A stretch of DNA of 46,360 nt from Micractinium sp. NFX-FRZ (taxonomy: Eukaryota; Chlorophyta; Trebouxiophyceae; Chlorellales; Chlorellaceae). Shown piece after piece: positions 23,101-32,435 of the stretch (positions are counted from its first letter, which is position 1; every line of letters begins with the position of its first letter). The translations under genes were made by a program, and so were the position numbers. The stretch spans positions 1-46,360 of the forward strand of contig JAPTJF010000478.1 of the NCBI GenBank assembly GCA_029339195.1, written 5' to 3'. Under the pieces are notes generated by a model. The model was given only the letters and a program-made list of their open reading frames with translations, was not told the origin of the DNA and made no database searches.

Positions 23101-24140
23101 AAGCGGGTACCGGGCGGGCGAGCGGGTGGGCAGGTGGGGATGGGCAGAGGGGCAGAGGGGCGGTGACGCGGCTGTACGACACGCCAGGTCGGCAGCCGCA
23201 GCAGGCGCTGCCGTAATAACTAACAGACACCCTCGGGCGCCCAGCATACAGCCTTCACCCCAACACCACCGCTTTGCTCGTCAGTTGTGGACGCGTGAAA
23301 TGTTTCAGCTGGCTCAGGCATGCACCCTGTCGCCCTTTTAGACAGGTGGAGCACTTGCCTTGATGGGCTGGCCAGCCAGCAGCTTGGCAGCCACTTTGTT
23401 CAGCCGCTCGCCGCTGCCCCAGTACGTAAGGCCGCGTGCCGCCTCGTCTTGCGTGAGCAAAGGCCCCCAGGGCACCTGCAGCCGCTCAGCCCAAGCCTGC
23501 AGCTCTTGTGAAGGGGCCTGCCGCTGCTGCCGCTGCTGCCGCTGCTGCTGCTGCTGCTGGTGAGGTGCCGCGATGCCGGCAGGCTGCTGCCGCTGCCACT
23601 GCTGCAAGGGGGGCAAAGGTGGGTGGCATGAGTCCGCTGCAAGGCAGATCTGAAGTAGGGAAGCGCAGCAAGCCGGCATGAACCGGCTCGCCCCCATCAT
23701 CTGGGGATCTGCCTGCATCTGCAGATGCACGCTCCTGCTGCGGCGGCGCACCTGGGGACGTGCCAGCATGGTACTGGAGGCACCGCCGCGATGCCCTCCA
23801 AACTCTGCAGTGCCCCGCAACCAGTGCAAGCCAATTAGGAAGCAGTGGGGCGGCGTAAATGTAGTACCAAGCAAGCCTCAGGCGAAGCCTGCTGTGCCAG
23901 CACCCAAGCCTGCCGGCACATGCACAGTGCCCGCCGTCACCACCCACCTAGCCACCAGCCGCTGGGGCCGCCGAGTGCAACCGACGTCACCACCAGCGTG
24001 CAAAGGGCGCCGGCCAGGGCGGCCACAGGCAGCCATGCGGCGGATAGGCGCCAACCCGGCTCCGCGATGTGAGGCAGCAATGCCTTCGGTTTCCCGTCCG
24101 GCAGCAAGGGCTTTGACTCCACCACGACTGCTTCGACCAT
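18231..24140 (-). CDS. type II membrane SGNH (GDSL-like) hydrolase
   Basis: Exons: 24140-23948, 23804-23752, 23601-23359, 23076-22970, 22631-22550, 22109-21991, 21569-21452, 21150-21076, 20728-20625, 20404-20191, 19720-19609, 19296-19194, 18841-18721, 18401-18231 (TGA); ~604 residues. A single hydrophobic segment (~35-57, LPVAALAGALCTLVV) near the N-terminus suggests a signal anchor, followed by a poly-Gln stem (~90-110). SGNH blocks are in order: Ser170 in TLGASVTRG, Gly209/210 in NRGIGGTNSG, Asn238 in EFTINDS, and Asp364/His367 in DRTHPGNEGH. Such enzymes are usually carbohydrate or lipid esterases, here probably Golgi or cell surface. A C-terminal beta-rich domain with Cys pairs (VECVSGCTC) follows. 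Introns 3 and 4 require GC-AG donors (AAG|GCAAGT, CAG|GCAAGC). Start could be 24152 instead. Substrate unknown. Confidence 0.88.
20080..20145. repeat. (AGGC)n microsatellite in SGNH intron
   Basis: About 16 uninterrupted copies of the tetranucleotide AGGC, flanked by degraded copies, lie in intron 10 of the SGNH gene (between the exons starting at 20404 and 19720). Confidence 0.95.
21230..21360. repeat. two degenerate copies of SGNH exon 8 start and acceptor
   Basis: The true exon 8 start and upstream intron (21130-21187, containing GAAGTCGTAGTACTGCATGG then CAGTACAGAGG) recur as 21233-21282 (GAAGTCGCACTGCTGCACGG, CAGTACAGAGG) and partly at 21329-21357 (CAGGTCGCAGTGCTGCGCAC). Both copies sit in the intron immediately upstream of exon 8 and retain the CTGCA/AG acceptor core on the - strand. 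Confidence 0.85.
22196..22226. repeat. degenerate copy of SGNH exon 6 start in intron 5
   Basis: ACGACCACGAGGTCGGCGAT matches the true exon 6 start ACGACCACCAGGTCGGCATC at 22090-22109; on the - strand both read Asp-Leu-Val-Val-Val. The copy lies about 100 bases upstream of the true acceptor. Confidence 0.8.
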
Positions 24141-26226
24141 TGTGGAGCTCAATGCGCTCTGTTATCCCTGCATGTGGCACGCGATGCCTGCCCAACGAAC
24201 CGCCCAACTGCAGATGAAGAGATTGCCGCGTTGTTTGGAGCACGAATGTGGGAGAAGATGAATGCACCAGTGAGGCCCAGCCGGGCGGCCCTTGGCTTTG
24301 GGGCCCACTGCCACCCTGGCAGCGGCATGCCGCCTCTGAGATTCTCGGGCTTTCTCTTGGCTCAAGGCTGCCTGCTGCTAGTATCGATCAGATGCAGTCC
24401 GTGTAACATGACTATGCATTGACACATGATGTAAAGACTGGGGCGAGGGCTCCATGAAGCAGAGTGTCAGTTTAGGAGATATGATGGCGCAGGTGCACGC
24501 CAGCTGCCGGCAGCCAGCCAAGCGGAGGCATGCAGCTGCTGCGTCAAACCACTCATTTAGAGGTGCACCATATTATTATGTAATATGCACGTCTTCTATG
24601 CGTGCGCAAGATGCATCAAGCGCCGGCCCTCGCTCCCGCGCTGCAAGCGAAGCGCCATCTGGCGGCTAGCCGCGGCTGAAGGCACCTGGGCGGACGTGTG
24701 AAGGTGGCGTCTGTGCAATTGAGAAATTACTGAGAACCTTGCCTCCTAACCTCATCTGGACCAACGTGTTTCTGTCTTGCACAGGAGAGATCTTTCTGGA
24801 GGCACCATCCACTTGCAACAGGGCAAGGCCTGTCGGCACCAGCACTTGTCGGCAGCCTAATTTCTGGAGGCGCTCGCATCCAGGAGCATGGCAGCGGTGG
24901 GGCGGAGCACGCTGGCGGTAAGTCCTACGATCTCGAGAGACATCTGAGCCTTGAAAACGCGCTAGCTCCTCCTGCAGACGTCCATTCCTTCCCCCCTTGC
25001 TCCACATTTGTGTGCCTGCAGCTTGCGTGGGCCGCAGCGGTTGCGCTCCAGCTGCCGCCGCCACCCGGGCTTACGCCGCGGGTCTCAGAAGAGTCGGGGG
25101 CGCCGCCGCTGGGTGCTCGCCTCCATCTCCTGCCAAGCACCGGGGCCCTGTCCAGCCAGACTTCGCCGCGGGCAGGCAGCAGAGCCCGCCGATGACACGT
25201 TCAGCCTGGCAGTAGTGCGCAGAAGCGGAGCCCACGGCCCCACGGCCCCGAACTGCCCGACAGCCCCCCGCCTGCCGGGCAGCCGTCCCCCCTGTGCATA
25301 GCGCCGCAGTGGCCCCACCCTTCATCAATCACCAGAGACTCTGGAGCCTCCCATTCCCGCCATACTCACCCTCCCTGCCCCCGAAATCTGCGCCCGCATG
25401 CCCGTGCCCCCCCCCCCTGCGCATTGACCCCAGAACTGCTTGCTCCCGCACCCGCCGCACACTTACGAATGTGTGCCCACACCGTATACTGGCGTTCGCC
25501 GCCCCTACCCTTCAACCTTTGCCAATCTTCCCCCTGCCTTCATTCCCCGTTGCACTGCTGGTGGCATGCTCTGGCCTGTCGGGGCCCACAGAACCGGTAA
25601 CACTGCGCCATCGCCGAGATGATGGCCCCAGCCACTTGCCGTGCAGCGGCAAGTCCAAAGCACTCTGGCAATCCATAGAGGAGGGGGTGGCAAAGGGGCT
25701 AACACTACGGCGCCCTTGTTTTGGAATAGAAAGAGGAGCACCAGGGCCTCGCCCCTGCCTGGAAAAGGCGGGAAAAGCTCTGCAAGGCGGGCAGAGGCGG
25801 GTGCCAGCCGCGGTGGGCAGGACCCACTGGTCTCACCCGCTGCCTTCAGGGCTGCTCCACCCACGTTCCAGCCCAGACGCCGTCAATAGTGGTGCTCTGA
25901 GCGGGCGCCCCGGTCCGCCAGTGAGTGGGCCCCGGTCCAGTATGTGCAAGACCGCAGGAGGCTGCCTATCGGGTGCATGCCCAGCAGTGGTTCTGGACTT
26001 CCAAATCTTTAATTGGGACGATCGGAAGCGCCCAACAAGGGCACCACATTTGGGGGCACCCAGCCGGGGCGAACTGCTCACCACCTGCCCTGCCGTGCGG
26101 CGAGGGCCCTTACAGCTACGCGGCTCACCCTGTTGCTTGTCTCTTCACCCGTGCATCGCTTGCTTCTGCAATAGCCCCCCGGGGCGCCCAGCCTGAGCGG
26201 ACCAGTGCAGCAACAGCAGCAGCAAC
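24141..26226. promoter_or_regulatory. divergent intergenic region, SGNH and CCCH/U-box genes
   Basis: About 2.1 kb should carry promoters for both flanking genes. A 300-codon open frame at 25294-26196 (+) has no family features and random-looking composition, so I do not call it. A possible two-exon small gene lies at 24888-25195 (separate entry). CAAT- or TATA-like elements were not assigned. Confidence 0.4.
24888..25195 (+). CDS. possible small two-exon protein or 5' UTR exons (weak)
   Basis: ATG at 24888 opens 10 codons (MAAVGRSTLA) ending at a perfect GTAAGT donor at 24918. A TGTGCCTGCAG acceptor ends at 25021. Joined in phase 0 this gives 67 residues with a hydrophobic N-terminus (LALAWAAAVALQL) and a Ser/Arg-rich tail. 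Other frames of the second exon look equally plausible (one has a mitochondrial-presequence-like TRAYAAG). It may instead be a 5' UTR intron of the CCCH/U-box gene. Confidence 0.2.
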
Positions 26227-29200
26227 ATGAGCAGCAAGGTGAGCAGGGAGGCCCCTGGCGGGAAGCACCTTCATTTCAATGCACATGGAGCCGCCCGCTA
26301 GATGTCAACAGTGCACGGCGGGCCCCGGCTGCCCCCCGCAGGGTGGAGTCGGCCTCGCGGCGCCGCTGAAGGCCCGGCTGCTCCTGCGCTCCAACCAGGT
26401 GCGTGGACGCGCTCCTTGCTGGAAAACAAAGGGGGTGCCGGCGCCACTGGGACGGGCTGCGCCCGTTGCTGCCTGTCCTGGCCAGCTGCCGCCGCCCGCC
26501 GCCACTCAAACTGGCCAGTGGCCTTCCACCTCCACACGCTGCAAGTGACCCATTTGGCCTGCCTGCCGATGGGCTCCCCATCACCTGGGAGGCTGCAAGG
26601 CATGCCAACATCTCGGGTGCACGCCATACCACCCCGCACTCCTGGCGCCCCACGTGCTCGCAGCCCTAGTGCCCCCCTGCCCCACCTCCTTGCACCAGCA
26701 CCCACATGCCCGCTTTGCCTCCCGCCCCCTGGCATGGCCACCCCTCTGCGGCCGCCCCGCGCATTGACCCCTGCTCCGCCTCCTCACTCACCCTCCCCCG
26801 CCTCTCCTGCCCACCACCCTACCCGCCGTCCCGCAGACAACTGCTCAGCTGTGCAACAACCCCAAGCCCTGCCGGTACGGGGACCGATGCATGTTTGCAC
26901 ACAACCTGGAGGAGGCCCGCCTATTCCGGGAGGCCCACGGCAGCAGCAGCGCGCAGCGGCCGCAGGCAAGGCGGGCAAGGTGGTGGGGTGCTGCCGGGGC
27001 GGGGGGCAGGGTGAGGCGGGGCGGGGCAGGGCGGGCGGGGTGGGATGCGATCTGGTGCTTTAAGCGCAGGCAGGAGCCCGATCTGGAGGTGGGGGAAAAT
27101 CCCACCTGACTTGACCTGGCCAGATTTGGCCTGCAGCGGTGTGCTGTTCTTTTGGCGTGGGAACGCGGCAGCTGCCACCCTTCCCCCCGACCCAGCTGTC
27201 CTCCTGAACCAACTGCCTGCCGCTCCCTGCCTCCCCGCCGCCACCTGCAGAGCGGCGAGCGCGAGGGCAGCGCCGGGGCGCGCTGGCAGGCGCAGGGGCA
27301 GGCGCCGGTGCAGGACAGGGAGCAGCCGTTCTGCCACCCAGCCAAGTACAAGACCCTGCTCTGCAACTACTTTGAGCGCCGGGGCGAGTGCCGGTGAGCC
27401 GGCCCCCAAGCAGCATGTGCCGGGCAGTGCTTTGTGGGGCCTGGCGGGTGGGCAAGGCGCCTGGCTGTGCGATCCTGGCTATCTGCATGTGCGCGCGTGC
27501 GCCTCCTTTTACAGCTGCTGGCTGGTTGGCTGGAGCGGCCATCCCTATGGCGCTTGGCTCCCCCCTGCGCCGCCCCCGCTCCCTCTCACAACCCCCTGCC
27601 CTCCCCCTGCCCTCCCCATGCCCTCTCCCCCCATCAACACACCAACAGGTTTGGTGCCTCCTGCAACTTTGCTCACGGCTCCCAGGAGCTGCGGCCAGAG
27701 CCGACGTTCCCTTATCCCACCAGCAGGCAAGCACCACATGAGGTGGCCTCTTGGCTGCTGCCGGTAGCCAGCGGAAGAGAGCTGCCCAAAGCAGCATCGC
27801 CCGAGCTGCCTTCCGCTGCCAGGCTGCCCCGCCTGCCGCGCTGCCCACTCCCTCAACGCTGCACCGCCTGGGTGCGCTCCCTCGTTGCCCCCCTGACCCT
27901 GCGGATTGTTCGCCCACCCACCAATGTGCACCGTGCAGCTTCTACCAGCGCGGCGCCAGCAGCAGCAGCGGCGGCGGTTTTGGCCGCGACAGCGCACCGG
28001 AGCCGCCCGCATATGGCGTCGACCCAGAGTATGAGAGCCATGATCCTCCTGCTGTGCCTGTGAGCGGGCTCCAGGAGTGGGACTCAGATGTGCTGGCCTC
28101 GGCGGCCGCCGCGGCCGTGCCCGTCGGCGAAGCGTATGCGGCACAGCAGCAGCACGACCGCTCGCAGCAGGGGCAGGCGTCGCCGGTGCGCGGCGCCCCG
28201 CCGGCGGCGGCGCCCCAGCTGGCAAGCCAGGACGAGTTCCCCGCCTTGGGCGGTGCGGCTGCTGCTGCTGGGGGCAAGGGGGTGGCCGTGGTGGGTGCTA
28301 GCGCCGGCAGCAGCGCCGTCCCAACCCGCTGGTGCGACATGAGTTCTGGGGAGAGCAGCCCCCGCAGTGCCGACGCCGGCAAGGTGTGTGTGGGGGTGGG
28401 TGGGAGGGTAGGCCGGTTGGCAGCTGCCTGGCATGGCTGCCTGCTGTGCACTCGCTTGCCGACGGTTGTCATTCCAGTCGAGCACATATTGCTGGCAGAT
28501 GCCCACCACTGCCACACCAAGCGCCGCCAGCCCTCCGCCCGCTCGTGTGCTGCTGGCTGGCCGGCAGCGAGGGCCACCACGCTCCCACCTGAGCACCGTG
28601 CTGCGAGGGGCAGCCAACCAGTGGTCCGCTCGCCTGCCTGCTTGCCAACAACCTGCTCTCTGCACCACCCCCGCCTTGTGTGCCGCCCGCCCCTCCCCCC
28701 GCAGTGCCCCAGCTTCGAATGGGACGGCAATGCCTCGCCGGGCAGCAGCGGCGCTCCCCCGACAGGTAGGCAGGGCGACCGCTGCCGGCACTGCCTCCCA
28801 GCCTCTCCCCGCGCACGGCTGAGGCACCCTGCATACCCTCCCACACTGGCACTGGGCCAGGTGCATGCCTGCCTGCCCCCTCAGCTCGCAGCCTGGGCGT
28901 GGCATTCATGCGCCTCCCTCCCCATGCGACGCCGAACGTGAGCCCCAACACACTCCCTGCCCGCCGCCCTTCCTCCCTCCCTGCCCGCCTGCCTGCAGTG
29001 TGCTTCAGCGAGGACAACCTGCGGCGGCACGCGGACAGCGTCGGCACCGCGGGCAGCAGCCGGGCGTGCAGCGTGCGCAGCGTGGGCGGCGAGTGGGAGG
29101 CGCCCAGCGCTCAGACCGTGGCCAGCCGCCTGGGCCCGGGCCCTGCGGCAGTAGCAGCAGCGGCAGCTGCGGCAGCTGCAGCAACGCTGGCGGCCTCAGT

Positions 29201-30618
29201 CTCTGCTCAGAGGGAGGAGGTCTGTGAGGAGTCTCCTGTTGGAGCGGGCCCCCAGCGGCAGGGCGAGGCGCAGGAGGCGGCAGGAGAGGTTCATGCAGCG
29301 GGCCCCGAGGGCGGGCCTGCCGAGTGTGCAGCAGGGGCTGGTGCAGCGGGCCCTGCGGTTGAGGCAGTGGGTGACGCTCATGAGCAGGCCATAGTGACGG
29401 AGCAGGCCGGCCCGGCCGCAGCTGCCCAGGCCGTCGGCGCCGCCCTGTCCCTGCCGCCGGCCCGCAAGCTGGCTGCTGTGCCCGCTGTGGTCTACTTTGA
29501 TGCGGCGTCAGCCCAGGGCCAGATCACAGTGGCCGCCGCCTGCCAGCTGCCACCCCCAGCGCCCAGCATGCTGCTGCCCCGCATGCCGGCGCCGCCCCCG
29601 GGGTTCCCAGCCACGCCGGCCGCTGCGCCCCAGCTCGGCGCAACGCCCACGCCTGCCGTAGCGTCGCCCCGCGCACCCTATCAGCCGCCCTTGGGCGTGC
29701 TGGCTGAGCCTGCTGCCGCCACCAGCAGCAGCGGCGGGGCAGCCACTGATGCCAGGGGGGCCCTGTTGGAGCGTGTGACCCGGGCGGGCGGGGTGGACCT
29801 CTCACTGGTCCCCTCATTCATCTGCCCCATCACCCACCGCCCCTTTGTCAACCCAGGTGGGTGCGCGCCGTGCCGTGGGCACAGGCACCGGCATGAGCAT
29901 TCCTTGCCTGCCTGCCTGCCTGCCCCGCACATGCTTGCATGTGCTTGCGATGAACCTCTGCCTCGCCTCGCCTTTGGCATGCCTGGGCGCCGCGGATCGA
30001 AAGATGCCAACCGTCTGCAGGGCCGCCTCCCTGCCGGTCAGCTTGTCTGCCTGCCCACCCGCCCGCTTGCCCGTCGGTCCCCCTGCCCACATGCCTGCAC
30101 CCGCCTGCGCTGCCCGCCCGCCCGCCTGACCCCTCCTCCCCACCTGCCCTCCTGCCTGCCCGCCTGCCCTGCAGTTGTGGCTGCCGATGGGATCACTTAT
30201 GAGAAGGACGAGATCACAGACTGGCTGTACAGGCAAGTATTGCAGCCTGCCTCCCACGCCGCCCTTGCTTGCTTGATGCTGCTGCTGTTGCTTGATGCCG
30301 CTGTTGCCAGGGGCTGTCTGGGCTGTCTTTGGCTTGCAGTGTGTCTACCCAGGCCCCGCAGGGCCGGCTGGCTGCAGCAGGAAGAACAAGCTCCGCCCCT
30401 GTTCTGTCCCTGTTCTGTCCCTGCTCTGCCCCTGCTCTGCCCCTGCTCTGCCCTCGCTCTGCCTTCACTCTGCCCCTGCCCTGCCCACCTGCAGGCAGAA
30501 CAAGGAGGTGTCCCCGGTCACCGGCCAGCTGCTGCCCCACCGCCTGCTGCTGCCCAACGAGGCGCTGCGGCGCGCGATGGGCGAGGTGGCGGAGCTGATT
30601 CGGGCGGTGGCCATCTGA
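26227..30618 (+). CDS. CCCH zinc-finger / U-box protein
   Basis: Exons: 26227-26238, 26342-26398, 26837-26965, 27251-27393, 27649-27726, 27939-28383, 28705-28765, 28999-29856, 30175-30232, 30495-30618 (TGA); 654 residues. Two CCCH fingers: Cys29-x5-Cys35-x5-Cys41-x3-His45 (CNNPKPCRYGDRCMFAH, shorter first loop than usual) and a canonical C-x8-C-x5-C-x3-H at Cys104-His123. These normally bind RNA. A long Ala/Pro/Ser-rich linker (~125-575) follows. Residues ~579-650 form a U-box, the RING-like E2-binding fold of E3 ubiquitin ligases: VPSFICPITHRPFVNP, VVAADGITYEKDEITDWL, then LLPNEALRRAM. This suggests an RNA-binding ubiquitin ligase, comparable in logic to animal Unkempt (CCCH plus RING). Introns 3, 5 and 9 require GC-AG donors, each AG|GCAAG. 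A candidate TGTAA lies far downstream at 31536. Confidence 0.9.
30370..30480. repeat. CTGCCC/CTGTCC repeat and exon 10-like copy in last intron of CCCH/U-box gene
   Basis: Units such as CTGCTCTGCCC / CTGTTCTGTCCCTG repeat about nine times, forming a long polypyrimidine tract before the last exon. Just before them, GCAGGAAGAACAAG resembles the true exon 10 start GCAGGCAGAACAAG. Confidence 0.6.
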
Positions 30619-32435
30619 TCCCACACACGCCCACGCTCATCTGGTGGCACAGCTCGTCTGGGAGGTGGCCATCTCACTTTACAAAGTGCGGTCCACTCAC
30701 CACCCCTCTGGGCAGCGACCGCTCATCAGCTGACCCGGCCCGCCCGGCCGGTGGGGCCATCTAGAGTGCACATACTAGAAAACATGTTGTAGGTTGTCAG
30801 TCACACCGCGCACCCCTGGGGTTCCGCTCTTCTAGGGGCCTGGCCAACATCCGGCCTGCCCACCGAGGGGCGCCTCACGCCCACGCCCACTGCCCAGCGT
30901 CGCTCTCTCCCCCTTGCTGCGTACCCAATCACACATCCCGCCGCAGCGCCGTGCCTGCGCCGCTGCCCCGGGCCATTTTCGGCCGACCCCCGTGACGCCA
31001 GCAGCAGTGCAGCTGCGGCAGAGGCTGTGCTGTGGTCCCCTCATACCCCCAGTGTGCACTGCGCACACCCAAGCGTCATCACAACACACATCACTTGCTT
31101 GCTAACAACCTACCCGTGCCCTCTCCCCCATCCTCCCTGCCACTCTCCTGCCTCTCTCTCTCATATAGTATGCTTCCTCACACTCGCGTCCGCAACACGG
31201 CATCCCCGCGCCAGCCACGCTGATTGCCTTCTCAACTGCCGCTCGTGCGCGCGCAACGCGTGAGCTTTGTGCGTTTCACAAGACACGTCTGCCGTCCCCC
31301 GTTCGTGCGGGGCCCGTTCATTTTCTCGCTCCCGCTACCATGTAGGCGCCGCAGCAGCCTCGGTCCTTTCATGCTTGCCTGGTCACTCTGTCTCCAGCCC
31401 CCGTTTGTGCAGCGCAGCGCGCGTGCGCTCTGCCCAAGCTTGCTGAGCAGCACACAGGCTCACAGGCAGGCTCTTTGCCCTCACTTGCCCTCTTCTTCCG
31501 CCCTCACTCCCACTCCTGTTCCGTTTGTACTGCTCTGTAAAGCCTTCTACACGTACACTAGCCACCTCACGGTTGAACGAGCTTGTTGTGCCACAATGTG
31601 CTGCCAGTTCGAGAGCAGCATCTTCTGATCCAAGGGGTGCGCAATTGGTCTCAGTTGGTCCAAGGATAGTCTTGATGACAAGTTGCCACCAGTAACCTAG
31701 AGTCAGTCGGAGTGGTGGTCTAACCCTGGCACACGCAACCATGATCAGCCAAGGAGCACAATCGAGGCCAGGTGAGGCCTGAACAGGCACTACAAGTTTG
31801 CACTTCACAGTAATATGAGAGTTCAGTCAAGCCGGGTGCTGTTCAGCACAACCATGTATGTTTCAGGTCGAGCGGTGCCTGCAGAATCCACCCAACGCCG
31901 GCGGCTGGCCATTTCAAGGTGCATCTTTGGACAGTCTGGGCGGGGTTGTACAAACCAGCTGTACAAACCCATCCTCAGACGAGCCACCAGCCGTACAACT
32001 TGCATCTACGTTCATGCTATGCGCTGCTGAGCCGGAGGGCTTTTAATCCATTTCGTCACTCGCGCTCCTTGCAGCACAAGAGTGGGCAGGCCCTGCAGGT
32101 CTTGACAGGTGGGCCAGGCTGGCCGCCGTGGGCTGTCGCCGCCGCCAGCAGCCCGCCCTGCCAGTGCAAGCAAGGCTCATCAGGGCCGCTAGATCTCAGC
32201 TTGCAAAACGCCTTCACAAACAGCCTTCACTCGAATTTGAGCATTGCCTTGGGGTCAGCTTGAAGAGCAAGGGCGTGCATGACCAGTGACTCTGGGGTCA
32301 TTACGTTACACGAGTTTGGGGCGACGCTTGGGCAGAGCAGTTTTGTCACCGCCCCTGCCGCCATCCACGTCAGGAGCTCTTCAAGTTATCTACGGCACAT
32401 GCCTGCGTCTGTGCTGCCGCTGCCAAGCTTGCCGT
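30619..32435. other. intergenic region between convergent genes
   Basis: About 1.8 kb between the CCCH/U-box stop (+) and the TWD40-2-like stop (-). Candidate poly(A) signals: TGTAA at 31536-31540 (+), about 920 bases after the stop, and TGTAA at 32310-32306 (-), 126 bases after the other stop. An open frame at 31224-31628 is C-rich and without domain features; I read it as 3' UTR. No RNA gene was recognised. Confidence 0.5.

Noticed and set aside
25294..26196. 300-residue + strand open frame upstream of the CCCH/U-box gene
   Set aside because: Composition is Pro/Arg/Ser-rich without domains, and the similar-length frames around it are equally random; likely 5' UTR or intergenic.
31224..31628. 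134-residue + strand protein gene
   Set aside because: No domain, Cys/Ser/Pro-rich random composition, and placement directly downstream of the CCCH/U-box gene; better read as 3' UTR, with TGTAA at 31536 inside it.
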